NCBI GenBank assembly: GCA_041747755.1
Contig: JBGTEN010000153.1
Location: forward strand, 1 to 64,000
DNA length: 64,000 bases
Direction of reading: 5' to 3'
Source: Aurantibrevibacter sp041747755
Lineage (GTDB): Bacteria; Bacteroidota; Bacteroidia; Flavobacteriales; Flavobacteriaceae
Within the stretch, counting starts at the first letter, position 1. Every line of letters starts with the position of its first letter. Shown piece by piece: positions 23,860-32,114 of this stretch. Position numbers and translations under genes: made by a program. Below the pieces are notes generated by a model. It was not told where the DNA came from, made no database searches, and saw nothing but the letters and a program-made list of their open reading frames with translations.

Positions 23860-24468
23860 ATGGCTTTTGAATTACCAAAATTATCATATGCATATAATGC
23901 ATTGGAACCACATATTGATGCTAGAACCATGGAAATACACCATACAAAACATCATAACGCGTATACCACGAATTTAAATAACGCTATTGCCGGAACAGAT
24001 TTGGCCGACAAAACAATCGAAGAAATACTAAACAATTTAGACTTATCTAATGGGGCGGTTAGGAATAATGGCGGAGGATTTTATAATCACAATTTATTTT
24101 GGGAAATTATGTCTCCTAATGGTGGCGGAGAACCTTCAGGAGATTTGGCAGAAGCTATTAGAACAGCTTTTGGTTCTTTTGAATCCTTTAAAGATGCTTT
24201 TTCAAAAGCAGCAGGTACGCGCTTTGGCTCCGGATGGGCATGGTTATGTGTTCAAAAGGGAGGTAAGGTAGAGATTTGCTCTACGCCAAATCAAGACAAT
24301 CCTTTAATGCCTAATACGGGCTGCGGAGGTTTTCCAATTTTAGGATTGGATGTATGGGAACATGCTTATTATTTAAATTACCAGAATAGAAGACCAGATT
24401 ACGTAAGTGCTTTCTTTAATGTAATCAACTGGAAAAAAGTTGAATCACTATACAAATCCAACAAGTAA
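23860..24468 (+). CDS. superoxide dismutase, Fe/Mn family
   Basis: A 202-residue cytoplasmic enzyme that turns superoxide into oxygen and hydrogen peroxide. All four metal ligands are visible: His27 (H-H-T-K-H-H), His77 (F-Y-N-H-N-L-F-W), Asp164 and His168 (G-L-D-V-W-E-H-A-Y). The frame is open upstream to 23773, but ATG at 23860 begins the normal M-A-F-E-L-P-K-L-S-Y sequence. Metal choice between Fe and Mn cannot be decided by eye. A terminator follows at 24500-24532, and a small-RNA array lies behind it. Confidence 0.95.
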   Translation: MAFELPKLSYAYNALEPHIDARTMEIHHTKHHNAYTTNLNNAIAGTDLADKTIEEILNNLDLSNGAVRNNGGGFYNHNLFWEIMSPNGGGEPSGDLAEAIRTAFGSFESFKDAFSKAAGTRFGSGWAWLCVQKGGKVEICSTPNQDNPLMPNTGCGGFPILGLDVWEHAYYLNYQNRRPDYVSAFFNVINWKKVESLYKSNK

Positions 24469-24499
24469 GGATTTAATTACCGTTAAAAATAAGTTGTTT

Positions 24500-24532
24500 A
24501 AAAGGCCGCAGATAAAGTTATGTGGCCTTTTT
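24500..24532 (+). terminator. terminator of the superoxide dismutase gene
   Basis: AAAGGCCGCA pairs with TGTGGCCTTT across a 10-base loop (one mismatch region) and is followed by T-rich sequence. Confidence 0.8.
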
Positions 24533-24545
24533 GCTTTTTTAATAG

Positions 24546-24616
24546 AAAAGGGCGGAGAAATCTCCACCCTTTTCATCCCAAATCTTACCATAAACTTAAC
24601 CTACTTATGCTATGGC
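24546..24616 (-). ncRNA. putative small RNA, array copy 1
   Basis: On the minus strand a TAATTTAG box (24621-24628) is followed after 5 bases by a 40-base block (24576-24615) that recurs in four places, and then by a terminator hairpin (24546-24573) with a T-rich end. The hairpin has one non-Watson-Crick position: on the minus strand it is a U-G pair, on the plus strand an A-C mismatch. That supports transcription from the minus strand. The product would be about 70-75 bases long. This copy is the most diverged of the four. Confidence 0.65.
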
Positions 24617-24896
24617 AATACTAAATTACTGGTATTGCTAGAGATTACAAAGTAATTTTAATTATTTTAAGAATTAAAGGAGGTTATTGTTGCCTGTGAA
24701 ATGTTAAACGATTGCACTAAAGATATTTTAATTAGTTGATTTTCAGGAATAAAAATAAAAACTATAGCAAGAACTCTAAATTTTGAAAAAAGGAGTGTTT
24801 CAATTTATTTGTAAAAATAAGTTAAATAGTTATTGATATATATCAATTTTAGAATGAAGTAGTTGTAGCAGTGAAGTAAAGTAAACTTTCAAAAAT

Positions 24897-24965
24897 AAAA
24901 GGCGGAGATAAACTCCGCCTTTTTCCCCAAATCTTACCATGAACTTAACCTACTTATGCTATGGT
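24897..24965 (-). ncRNA. putative small RNA, array copy 2
   Basis: The promoter box TACTTTTG (24970-24977, a full TAnnTTTG match) stands 5 bases before the conserved 40-base block (24925-24964), followed by a perfect 11-bp hairpin (AAAAGGCGGAG, loop of five, 24897-24923) and a T-rich end. The block contains CCAT and ATGG, which could close a small 5' hairpin. Confidence 0.7.
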
Positions 24966-25104
24966 CTTCCAAAAGTAGGCCAAAGTTATTTAGACCTCTT
25001 TAAGTTTTAGATGAAAGACTTTTATAATCGGTCTAAGTGCTGTTTGCGACTTTTTAGTGTGGTATGAGGTCTTAAGGCGAGAGAATTTGGCTGGATTCCT
25101 AAAT

Positions 25105-25176
25105 AAAAAAGGTGGAGAATTCTCCACCTTTTTTTCCCCAAATCTTACCATGAACTTAACCTACTTATGCTATGGT
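25105..25176 (-). ncRNA. putative small RNA, array copy 3
   Basis: The promoter box TATCTTTG (25181-25188, a full match) is again 5 bases before the conserved block (25136-25175), then the hairpin 25105-25135 with AGGTGGAG/CTCCACCT. Compared with copy 2, both sides of the stem changed together (GGCGGAG/CTCCGCC to GGTGGAG/CTCCACC), which is a compensatory change. Confidence 0.7.
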
Positions 25177-25314
25177 CTTCCAAAGATACTATATGGTACT
25201 TCTAACTTGGCTATCTTTTAGACGAGTGTCTTTATTAAGCGTTGAATGGGATAATTACTGTTATTTTGGTTTAAAAACTGAAGAAAATCAGTACAAAAAT
25301 GGATGAAGACCCAA

Positions 25315-25387
25315 TAAAAAAGGTGGAGAAGTCTCCACCTTTTTTGCCCCAAATCTTACCATGAACTTAACCTACTTATGCTATGGC
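25315..25387 (-). ncRNA. putative small RNA, array copy 4
   Basis: The promoter box TACCTTAG (25392-25399, 7 of 8) stands 5 bases before the conserved block (25347-25386), then the hairpin 25315-25346 (AGGTGGAG, loop AAGT, CTCCACCT). Spacing to copy 3 is 210 bp, nearly the same as between copies 2 and 3 (208 bp). Confidence 0.7.
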
Positions 25388-25448
25388 GAATCTAAGGTAG
25401 GTGGGGTAAACTTCAAAGAGACCAGAATACCGATAAACGGCACAAATT

Positions 25449-25484
25449 ATCGATGAAATGCAAAACAGAGTGCATTTCATCGAT
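25449..25484. repeat. perfect 14-bp stem-loop behind purF
   Basis: ATCGATGAAATGCA (25449-25462) and its exact complement (25471-25484) with an 8-base loop. It starts 7 bases after the purF stop, so it may end or protect the purF mRNA, although no T-run follows. The stem itself begins with the palindrome ATCGAT. Confidence 0.6.
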
Positions 25485-25490
25485 GAAATA

Positions 25491-27389
25491 CTAATATGCC
25501 CTTTGACTTTTGCCCTCGTAAAAATTAATAAAAGCTCGGTTAACAACGCGATTTCCCCCTGGGGTTGGGTAATTTCCTGTAAAGTACCAATCGCCTAAGT
25601 TTTTAGGGCAAGCTTGATGCAAACTTTCAACAGTTTGATAAATAATTTGAACTTTAGCCTTTAAATCACTTGGACTTAGTAGCTCTCCAATTTTCTGTGA
25701 AATTTGATCGGTAGTAAATGGTTCATAAAACTCCTTAACGTAGTTCAAGACATCTTTATCTTTGGAACTTACCTGAGCGAGACATTTTCTGTAAATTTCG
25801 TCTATAACGGCCATACTTCCCTCTTCTTTATGCAATTCTTCGGCGGCCCTAAACGCAATAAAATCTTCTAATTTAGCCATATCTATACCATAACAATCGG
25901 GATAGCGGATTTGTGGTGCAGAGGAAACAACAACTATTTTCTTTGGGCCTAGTCTATCTAACATTTTTAAAATGCTTTTTTTAAGAGTGGTACCCCTTAC
26001 GATGCTATCGTCTATTATAACGAGATTATCTTCGCTTTTTACTGAGCCATAGGTTATATCATAAACGTGAGCAACCAGATCATCCCTACTGCTATCCTGG
26101 GTTATAAAAGTGCGCAATTTCGCATCCTTAATGGCAACCTTTTCTATTCTCGGTCTAATATCTAAAATCTCGTGAAGCTCTTCTCGGGTAATTTTTCTGC
26201 CTATGGATAATATTTGCTCCTCTTTTCTCTTATTCATGTAATTCTGAGCCTCTTTTACCATTCCAAAAAAGGAGGTTTCCGCGGTATTGGGGATATAAGA
26301 GAAAACAGTATTTTTTATGTCATTTTCTACAGCGGCAAGTATTTGTGGGAAAAGAAGTTTTCCCAGTTCCTTACGTTCCTGATATATTTCCTTATCGCTC
26401 CCTCTGGAAAAATAGATACGCTCAAAGGAACAGGCCTTGCGCTCTACCGGAGGTAATATTTCCTTTATAGCAACCTTCCCGGTTTTTTTAATAATTATAG
26501 CATGGCCCGGATCTAACTCCTGCACTTCTTCAAATTTTACATTGAAAACTGTTTGTATGGCAGGTCTTTCGGAAGCAATAACTACAATTTCATCATCTTG
26601 ATAATAATAAGCCGGCCTAATACCCGAGGGGTCTCTGAGTACAAACGCGTCGCCATGACCTAACAGACCGGCCATAGTATAACCGCCATCCCAATTCTTG
26701 GAAGCTCTTCGTAGGATTTTTGCAACACTCAATCGTTCTGCAATCAGTGGAGAAGCTTCCCGTTTATTATACCCCTCTTTTTTAATCTCTTTATACAACT
26801 TTGCCACCGCATCATCCAGAAAATGACCTATTTTTTCCATGACAGTAACCGTATCTGCCATTTCTTTGGGATGCTGTCCCAATTGAACAAGATTATCAAA
26901 AAGCTCATGAACATTGGTCATGTTAAAGTTACCTGCAACTATTAGGTTTCGGTGCATCCAGTTGTTCTGACGTAAAAATGGATGTACACTTTCTATGCTG
27001 TTTTTTCCAAAAGTGCCATATCGCACGTGTCCCAGCAAAACCTCGCCTATGTAGGGAATGTTCTTTTTTTGTAATGCTACATTTTCTATATACTCCGGGT
27101 GTTCCAGAAAGGTATTGTTTATTCTTTTATTTATCTGATCAAATATATCTTGTATGGGCTGCGATTCAATAGAACGGACTCTACTCATGTAGCGTTCTCC
27201 CGGGGCAACATCTAACTTTATACTTGCAAATCCGGCTCCGTCCTGTCCTCTATTGTGTTGTTTCTCCATCATGAGGTACATCTTGTTTACCCCATATAAG
27301 GCCGTTCCATATTTCTCTTTATAATATTCCAGAGGTTTCAATAACCGGATAAGAGAAATTCCGCATTCATGTTTAATGGCATCACTCAT
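25491..27389 (-). CDS. purF: amidophosphoribosyltransferase
   Basis: A 632-residue enzyme for the first step of purine synthesis: glutamine and PRPP give phosphoribosylamine. The glutaminase nucleophile is Cys9 (H-E-C-G-I), so the first eight residues would be a propeptide that is removed. N-terminal Ntn-hydrolase features include H-N-R-G-Q-D-G-A-G and H-V-R-Y-G-T. The PRPP site V-I-I-D-D-S-I-V-R-G-T-T lies in the second half. The protein is longer than E. coli PurF (about 505), with extra sequence between and after the domains, as is usual in Flavobacteria. A purN gene lies three genes upstream. Confidence 0.93.
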   Translation of the reverse strand: MSDAIKHECGISLIRLLKPLEYYKEKYGTALYGVNKMYLMMEKQHNRGQDGAGFASIKLDVAPGERYMSRVRSIESQPIQDIFDQINKRINNTFLEHPEYIENVALQKKNIPYIGEVLLGHVRYGTFGKNSIESVHPFLRQNNWMHRNLIVAGNFNMTNVHELFDNLVQLGQHPKEMADTVTVMEKIGHFLDDAVAKLYKEIKKEGYNKREASPLIAERLSVAKILRRASKNWDGGYTMAGLLGHGDAFVLRDPSGIRPAYYYQDDEIVVIASERPAIQTVFNVKFEEVQELDPGHAIIIKKTGKVAIKEILPPVERKACSFERIYFSRGSDKEIYQERKELGKLLFPQILAAVENDIKNTVFSYIPNTAETSFFGMVKEAQNYMNKRKEEQILSIGRKITREELHEILDIRPRIEKVAIKDAKLRTFITQDSSRDDLVAHVYDITYGSVKSEDNLVIIDDSIVRGTTLKKSILKMLDRLGPKKIVVVSSAPQIRYPDCYGIDMAKLEDFIAFRAAEELHKEEGSMAVIDEIYRKCLAQVSSKDKDVLNYVKEFYEPFTTDQISQKIGELLSPSDLKAKVQIIYQTVESLHQACPKNLGDWYFTGNYPTPGGNRVVNRAFINFYEGKSQRAY

Positions 27390-27404
27390 TGTGTCTTATA
27401 GTAT

Positions 27405-27436
27405 AAAAAAAACCCCGATCCCGAGGCTTCGGGATT
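27405..27436 (-). terminator. terminator of the PfkB-kinase gene
   Basis: ATCCCGA (27418-27424) and TCGGGAT (27429-27435) form a 7-bp stem with a 4-base loop; on the minus strand a run of T follows just upstream of purF. Confidence 0.85.
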
Positions 27437-27441
27437 CATCC

Positions 27442-28368
27442 CTATTTTAATTCAATGTCAAACTGAGTTAATTCTTTAAATTGACGCAATCTATGTTGCA
27501 CCTCCTCTTTATCCAGATACTGCATGCGTTCCGTGCCAAAACGCTCTACACAAAAAGAGGCTAAATTTGAACCGTGTATTACTGCACTTTTTAGATTATT
27601 GAATGATATGTTTTGTGATGCCGCCAAATAACCTACAAAACCACCTGCAAAAGTATCACCTGCTCCTGTAGGGTCAAAAACTTCTTCTAGCGGTAAGGCC
27701 GGAGCAAAAAAAACTTTATCATCCTTGAACAATAATGCTCCGTGCTCTCCTTTTTTTATAACGACATACTTGGGACCCATTTTATGAATTTCTTCGGCTG
27801 CTTTTACTAATGAATGTTGGTTCGTTAGTTGTCTGGCTTCTTCATCATTAATAGTAAGGACATCTACCTCGGCAATGACTTTTAATAATTCCGGAAGGGC
27901 ATTATCCATCCAAAAATTCATGGTATCCAAAACAATGAGTTTGGGCTTAACAGACATTTGTCTGATAACACTTATTTGTGTGTCAGGATGAAGATTACCT
28001 AACATAACAACATCTGCATCTGAAAAATGTGCAGGAACAATTGGATTAAAATTAGCCAATACATTTAGCTCTGTTGCCAAAGTAGTTCTTACGTTGAGGT
28101 CATTGCGGTATTTTCCACTCCAAAAGAAAGTTTTACCTCCATTTACGATTTCTATGGCAGAAATATCTATGTTGTGATTAGATAACATGGTAAGATATTC
28201 CTTGGGAAAATCATCTCCTACAATAGAAACAATTGCGGCTTCCGGGCGAAATTGTGAGGCAGCCAAAGCAATAAAAGTTGCAGCTCCTCCCAAAATTTTG
28301 TCAGTTTTTCCAAAAGGTGTCTCAATAGCATCGAAGGCAACAGTACCAACAATTAATAATTTACCCAC
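27442..28368 (-). CDS. PfkB family sugar/nucleoside kinase
   Basis: A 308-residue ribokinase-like protein. The N-terminal signature L-G-G-A-A-T-F-I-A-L-A-A-S corresponds to the G-G sugar-binding motif, and the C-terminal D-P-T-G-A-G-D-T-F-A-G-G-F holds the catalytic Asp and the anion hole. The family phosphorylates ribose, adenosine, fructose and related compounds. The substrate is unknown; the neighbouring purF, purN and rnhA genes hint at nucleoside metabolism. It has its own terminator before purF. Confidence 0.88.
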   Translation of the reverse strand: MGKLLIVGTVAFDAIETPFGKTDKILGGAATFIALAASQFRPEAAIVSIVGDDFPKEYLTMLSNHNIDISAIEIVNGGKTFFWSGKYRNDLNVRTTLATELNVLANFNPIVPAHFSDADVVMLGNLHPDTQISVIRQMSVKPKLIVLDTMNFWMDNALPELLKVIAEVDVLTINDEEARQLTNQHSLVKAAEEIHKMGPKYVVIKKGEHGALLFKDDKVFFAPALPLEEVFDPTGAGDTFAGGFVGYLAASQNISFNNLKSAVIHGSNLASFCVERFGTERMQYLDKEEVQHRLRQFKELTQFDIELK

Positions 28369-28418
28369 TAGTACCCAAATTTAGGTGCAAATATAAGGGT
28401 AAGTTTCGGAGTATTTGT

Positions 28419-28447
28419 AAAGCCTTTAAAAGAATTAACAGGCTTTT
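28419..28447 (-). terminator. terminator of the purN-rnhA unit
   Basis: AAAGCCT (28419-28425) pairs with AGGCTTT (28440-28446) about 20 bases after the rnhA stop. Confidence 0.6.
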
Positions 28448-28466
28448 GATAACTGTAAATATTAGT

Positions 28467-28946
28467 TTAGCGTAAATCTTCAACTTTTGTAAACCCCTTA
28501 TCTTCTTTGAGCTTTTTATTTTTAGAAGCTGCTACTGCAAGTGCATCGCATCTTTCATTTTGAGGATGATCATTATGCCCTTTTATCCACTTAAATTTAA
28601 TAGTATGCTTTTTGTATTCTTTTAAGAATGTTTTCCATAGGTCCACATTTTTCTTATCCTTAAAGTGGTTAAGCTGCCATTTTTCTAGCCATTTCTTCTC
28701 TACAGCGTCTACTACATATTTCGAGTCAGTGTATACTATAATATTCAAGTTTTCCTTTTTGAGCTTTTTAAGCGCTTCTATTACTGCCAACAGCTCCATT
28801 CTATTGTTGGTGGTGTGCTTAAAGCCTTCAGAAAACTCCTTCTCATAGGGTTTACCTACCCATTCCATTACAATTCCATATCCTCCTGGACCTGGATTTC
28901 CGCGCGCGCAGCCATCGGTATAAATATGAATGTCTACTTTATCCAT
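28467..28946 (-). CDS. rnhA: ribonuclease HI
   Basis: A 159-residue enzyme that cuts RNA in RNA-DNA hybrids, for example R-loops and Okazaki primers. The four acidic catalytic residues are visible at Asp11 (Y-T-D-G), Glu51 (R-M-E-L), Asp74 (Y-T-D-S) and Asp134 (R-C-D-A-L-A), with the catalytic His in G-H-N-D-H. The basic protrusion K-K-W-L-E-K-W is present. Its start overlaps the end of purN by 8 bases, so the two genes are translated from one mRNA. Confidence 0.95.
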   Translation of the reverse strand: MDKVDIHIYTDGCARGNPGPGGYGIVMEWVGKPYEKEFSEGFKHTTNNRMELLAVIEALKKLKKENLNIIVYTDSKYVVDAVEKKWLEKWQLNHFKDKKNVDLWKTFLKEYKKHTIKFKWIKGHNDHPQNERCDALAVAASKNKKLKEDKGFTKVEDLR

Positions 28947-29505
28947 GTAACAGGCTATCTATGATTTTTGGAAAATGTTCCTGTTCCAGTTTGTGTATCT
29001 TTTCAGCAATGCTCAACGCAGTATCATCCCTATTAATATTGGTTTTTATTTGCTGAATAATGGCTCCCTCATCATAATTTTCGTTTACATAATGAATGGT
29101 TATGCCGGTTTCTAGCTCATTATTCTCCTTGACTGCACGATGTACATGCATTCCGTACATTCCTTTACCACCAAATTTAGGGAGCAATGCTGGATGAATA
29201 TTTACAATCTTTCCCGGAAAGCTTTCAATGATTTTTTTAGGTATTTTCCAAAGGAAGCCGGCTAGTACTATTAAATCGGGATTGAACGCCTTAAGGGTTT
29301 TATTTATACAATCAGAATCATAAAAAGCAATTTTATTAAAACATAAAGAACTAATTTTTAGATTGTTACATCTGTCCAGAACTTTAGCATCCTTGTTGTT
29401 CGTGAAAACGCAGTCAATCGAAACGTGGGGGTTAGTACTAAAATAGCGTGCAATATTTTCTACATTGGAACCTGAACCTGAGGCAAAAAGAACAATACGT
29501 TTCAT
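28939..29505 (-). CDS. purN: phosphoribosylglycinamide formyltransferase
   Basis: A 188-residue enzyme that transfers a formyl group from 10-formyltetrahydrofolate to GAR in purine synthesis. It begins with A-S-G-S-G-S-N-V-E-N-I, the phosphate-binding loop. The active-site N-I-H-P-A-L-L-P-K-F-G-G region and the Asp of N-E-N-Y-D-E-G-A are conserved. Length is normal for PurN. It is divergent from acpP. Confidence 0.94.
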   Translation of the reverse strand: MKRIVLFASGSGSNVENIARYFSTNPHVSIDCVFTNNKDAKVLDRCNNLKISSLCFNKIAFYDSDCINKTLKAFNPDLIVLAGFLWKIPKKIIESFPGKIVNIHPALLPKFGGKGMYGMHVHRAVKENNELETGITIHYVNENYDEGAIIQQIKTNINRDDTALSIAEKIHKLEQEHFPKIIDSLLHG

Positions 29506-29623
29506 GAAATAATTGGCTTACCGGGCGCGGAAATATTTTAGGCTAAAATAACACTCTTGTATTTAAATTTCTTAAATTACAATACATTTTACCGACAAAT
29601 GGTGTTATTAATCCAAAGTTTTT

Positions 29624-29631
29624 TATTTTTG
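29624..29631 (+). promoter_or_regulatory. promoter -7 box of acpP
   Basis: TATTTTTG fits TAnnTTTG and lies 32 bases upstream of the acpP start codon. Confidence 0.55.
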
Positions 29632-29663
29632 CCAACAATTAAATTTATAAAACCAATAATATT

Positions 29664-29897
29664 ATGTCAGACATTGCATCAAGAGTAAAGGCTATCATCG
29701 TAGACAAATTAGGTGTTGATGAGAACGAAGTTGTATCAGAAGCTAGCTTTACTAACGACCTAGGGGCAGATTCATTGGATACTGTGGAATTGATCATGGA
29801 ATTCGAAAAGGAATTTGATATTCAAATCCCGGACGATCAAGCAGAGAACATCGCAACTGTTGGCCAAGCTATAAGTTATATAGAAGAAGCAAAGTAA
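29664..29897 (+). CDS. acpP: acyl carrier protein
   Basis: A 77-residue acidic carrier of growing acyl chains in fatty-acid synthesis. Ser37 in D-L-G-A-D-S-L-D-T-V-E-L is the phosphopantetheine site. Length and sequence are fully typical. It leads the acpP-fabF-rnc cluster; a terminator-like hairpin between acpP and fabF suggests that acpP can be made in excess. Confidence 0.97.
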   Translation: MSDIASRVKAIIVDKLGVDENEVVSEASFTNDLGADSLDTVELIMEFEKEFDIQIPDDQAENIATVGQAISYIEEAK

Positions 29898-29926
29898 TTG
29901 TATGATATCTTACTAGAAGATTTAAA

Positions 29927-29968
29927 ATTATCCATGAGGTAATCATCCTGCATGGATAATTTTTTTTA
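29927..29968 (+). terminator. terminator behind acpP
   Basis: ATTATCCATG pairs perfectly with CATGGATAAT across a 14-base loop, followed by a run of eight T. Confidence 0.85.
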
Positions 29969-30007
29969 ATTTACACTTGTCTTAGAGATTAAACAAAATT
30001 AGGTTCA

Positions 30008-31258
30008 ATGCAATTAAAGCGAGTTGTAGTTACGGGCTTAGGTGCTTTAACACCTATAGGAAATAATATAGAGGAGTATTGGGAAGGTTTGAAAAACGGT
30101 ATAAGCGGTTCAGCACCAATAACCTATTATGATACTGACAAATTCAAGACTAAATTTGCCTGTGAGCTTAAAAATTTCAATTCTGAAGATTTTTTTGATA
30201 GAAAGGAAGCGCGTAAGTTGGATAGATTTGCGCAATATGCATTAATATCTTCTGATGAAGCCATTTTAGATTCCGGATTAAATTTAGATGCAATTGATAA
30301 GTTTCGTGTAGGAGTAATTTGGGGCGCAGGTATTGGAGGCCTAGAAACTTTTCAGAATGAGGTACTTAATTTTGCTGCGGGAGACGGTACTCCCAGATTT
30401 AATCCTTTTTTTATTCCTAAAATGATTGCAGATATTGCCCCGGGTAATATCTCTATTAAGCACGGATTTATGGGGCCGAATTACACCACAGTGTCTGCAT
30501 GTGCCTCCTCCGCAAACGCAATAATAGACGCCCTGAACTATATCCGATTGGGATATTGTGATGTCATCGTAACTGGAGGAAGTGAAGCGGCAGTTACTAT
30601 TGCAGGAATGGGTGGATTTGGAGCAATGCACGCTTTATCTACTAGAAATGAGAGCCCGGAAACTGCTTCCAGACCTTTTGATGCAACCAGAGATGGTTTT
30701 GTTTTAGGTGAAGGTGCAGGAGCTTTGATCTTGGAAGAGTATGAACACGCAAAGGCAAGAGGTGCTAAAATATATGCAGAGGTAGCTGGAGGTGGTTTGT
30801 CCAGCGATGCTTATCATATGACTGCACCGCATCCGGATGGTATTGGGGTTGTGAGAGTAATGGAAAATTGCTTACGCGATGCCGGATTAAAACCGGAGGA
30901 TGTGGACACCATAAACACTCATGGAACTTCTACCCCATTGGGAGATGTTGCAGAACTCAAAGCAATTACCCAGGTCTTTGGGGAGCACGCAAGAAAAATC
31001 AATATTAACTCTACAAAATCTATGACCGGTCACTTACTCGGAGCAGCCGGAGCAATAGAAGCCATAGCCTCTATTTTGGCGATGGAACACAGTTTAGTGC
31101 CACCTACCATTAACCATGAAGTTGTGGATCCCAACATAGACCCAACTTTAAATCTTACCCTTAACAAGGCCCAAAAGAGAGAGGTTAACGTCGCTTTAAG
31201 CAACACTTTTGGGTTTGGAGGGCACAACGCCTGTGTAGTTTTCAAGAAAATAAGTTAA
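30008..31258 (+). CDS. fabF: 3-oxoacyl-ACP synthase II
   Basis: A 416-residue condensing enzyme that extends acyl-ACP with malonyl-ACP. The catalytic Cys165 lies in V-S-A-C-A-S-S. The two active-site His residues lie in N-T-H-G-T-S-T-P-L-G-D and M-T-G-H-L-L-G-A-A-G. The sequence F-G-F-G-G-H-N-A near the C-terminus is typical of the FabF branch rather than FabH. It is followed 7 bases later by rnc. Confidence 0.96.
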   Translation: MQLKRVVVTGLGALTPIGNNIEEYWEGLKNGISGSAPITYYDTDKFKTKFACELKNFNSEDFFDRKEARKLDRFAQYALISSDEAILDSGLNLDAIDKFRVGVIWGAGIGGLETFQNEVLNFAAGDGTPRFNPFFIPKMIADIAPGNISIKHGFMGPNYTTVSACASSANAIIDALNYIRLGYCDVIVTGGSEAAVTIAGMGGFGAMHALSTRNESPETASRPFDATRDGFVLGEGAGALILEEYEHAKARGAKIYAEVAGGGLSSDAYHMTAPHPDGIGVVRVMENCLRDAGLKPEDVDTINTHGTSTPLGDVAELKAITQVFGEHARKININSTKSMTGHLLGAAGAIEAIASILAMEHSLVPPTINHEVVDPNIDPTLNLTLNKAQKREVNVALSNTFGFGGHNACVVFKKIS

Positions 31259-31265
31259 GGACAAC

Positions 31266-32006
31266 ATGAATTTTCCTTCCAATCTATTTAATTCCCATTC
31301 TAAAGAGGATGGGGATTTTTTTTTGGAAATGAAAAAAATATTGGGATTTAAACCTAAAAACTTAACTATTTATCAAAAGGCTTTTTTACATCGCTCTGTA
31401 AATAAAAAAGATGACAAAGGAGCACCAATGAACTACGAACGGCTGGAGTTTTTAGGAGACTCAATGCTTGGTACTATAATATCCAAATATCTGTACAAAG
31501 AAGTTCCGGAAGGTGATGAGGGGTATCTCACTAAAATGCGCTCTAAAATTGTTAGTAGAGAGCACCTTAATGAACTAGGGAAGGACCTTAACCTTATAAA
31601 ATTTGTAGAAAGTAGAATTCCAAAATCGCACTTTGGAGATAATATACACGGTAATGTCTTCGAGGCATTGGTGGGAGCAATTTATTTGGATCGTGGTTAT
31701 GAGTATTGCGAGAAATTTATTAACTCCAGAGTTATAGAACCTTATGTTGATATTGAACAGTTAGAAGGCAAAGTAATTAGTTACAAGAGTCTTGTTATAG
31801 AATGGTGCCAAAAGCAAAAAAAGTCATTTCATTATGATGTTTACGAAGATACCGGAAATGATACTATTAAACATTTTGCAGTAAAACTGGCTATAGGAAG
31901 TAAAATTGTAGCCAAAGCAAGAGCAACTTCCAAGAAAAAAGCAGAAGAAAGAGCTTCAAAAAGGGCTTATTTTGCCCTTCAGAATCAAATTAACAAGCCT
32001 TTGTAG
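31266..32006 (+). CDS. rnc: ribonuclease III
   Basis: A 246-residue double-strand RNA endonuclease for rRNA and mRNA processing. The signature E-R-L-E-F-L-G-D-S-M-L-G and the second acidic pair (V-F-E-A-L-V-G-A-I) are present. The last 70 residues are a double-strand RNA-binding domain ending A-E-E-R-A-S-K-R-A. The acpP-fabF-rnc order is widespread in bacteria. It could also process structured RNAs such as those seen elsewhere in this window, though nothing here shows that directly. Confidence 0.95.
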   Translation: MNFPSNLFNSHSKEDGDFFLEMKKILGFKPKNLTIYQKAFLHRSVNKKDDKGAPMNYERLEFLGDSMLGTIISKYLYKEVPEGDEGYLTKMRSKIVSREHLNELGKDLNLIKFVESRIPKSHFGDNIHGNVFEALVGAIYLDRGYEYCEKFINSRVIEPYVDIEQLEGKVISYKSLVIEWCQKQKKSFHYDVYEDTGNDTIKHFAVKLAIGSKIVAKARATSKKKAEERASKRAYFALQNQINKPL

Positions 32007-32114
32007 TTAGGCAGTGTAATCCAATATCTTTTCTATGGTTAAGGAATCTTTAACACCTTTGGCAACTAGGCTGGTTTCATTATTAGCATTATATTTACAC
32101 TTTTTGATTTTAGC

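Noticed and set aside
24440..24655. Plus-strand frames in the repeat array that share M-N-L-T-Y-L-C-Y-G
   Set aside because: The shared peptide is only nine residues and the frames diverge at once after it. Copy 1 has lost the ATG. The promoter boxes, stem changes and terminators fit a minus-strand RNA better.
24546..25399. CRISPR-like array
   Set aside because: Only four units, spaced 210-350 bp apart, each with its own promoter and terminator, and no cas genes nearby.
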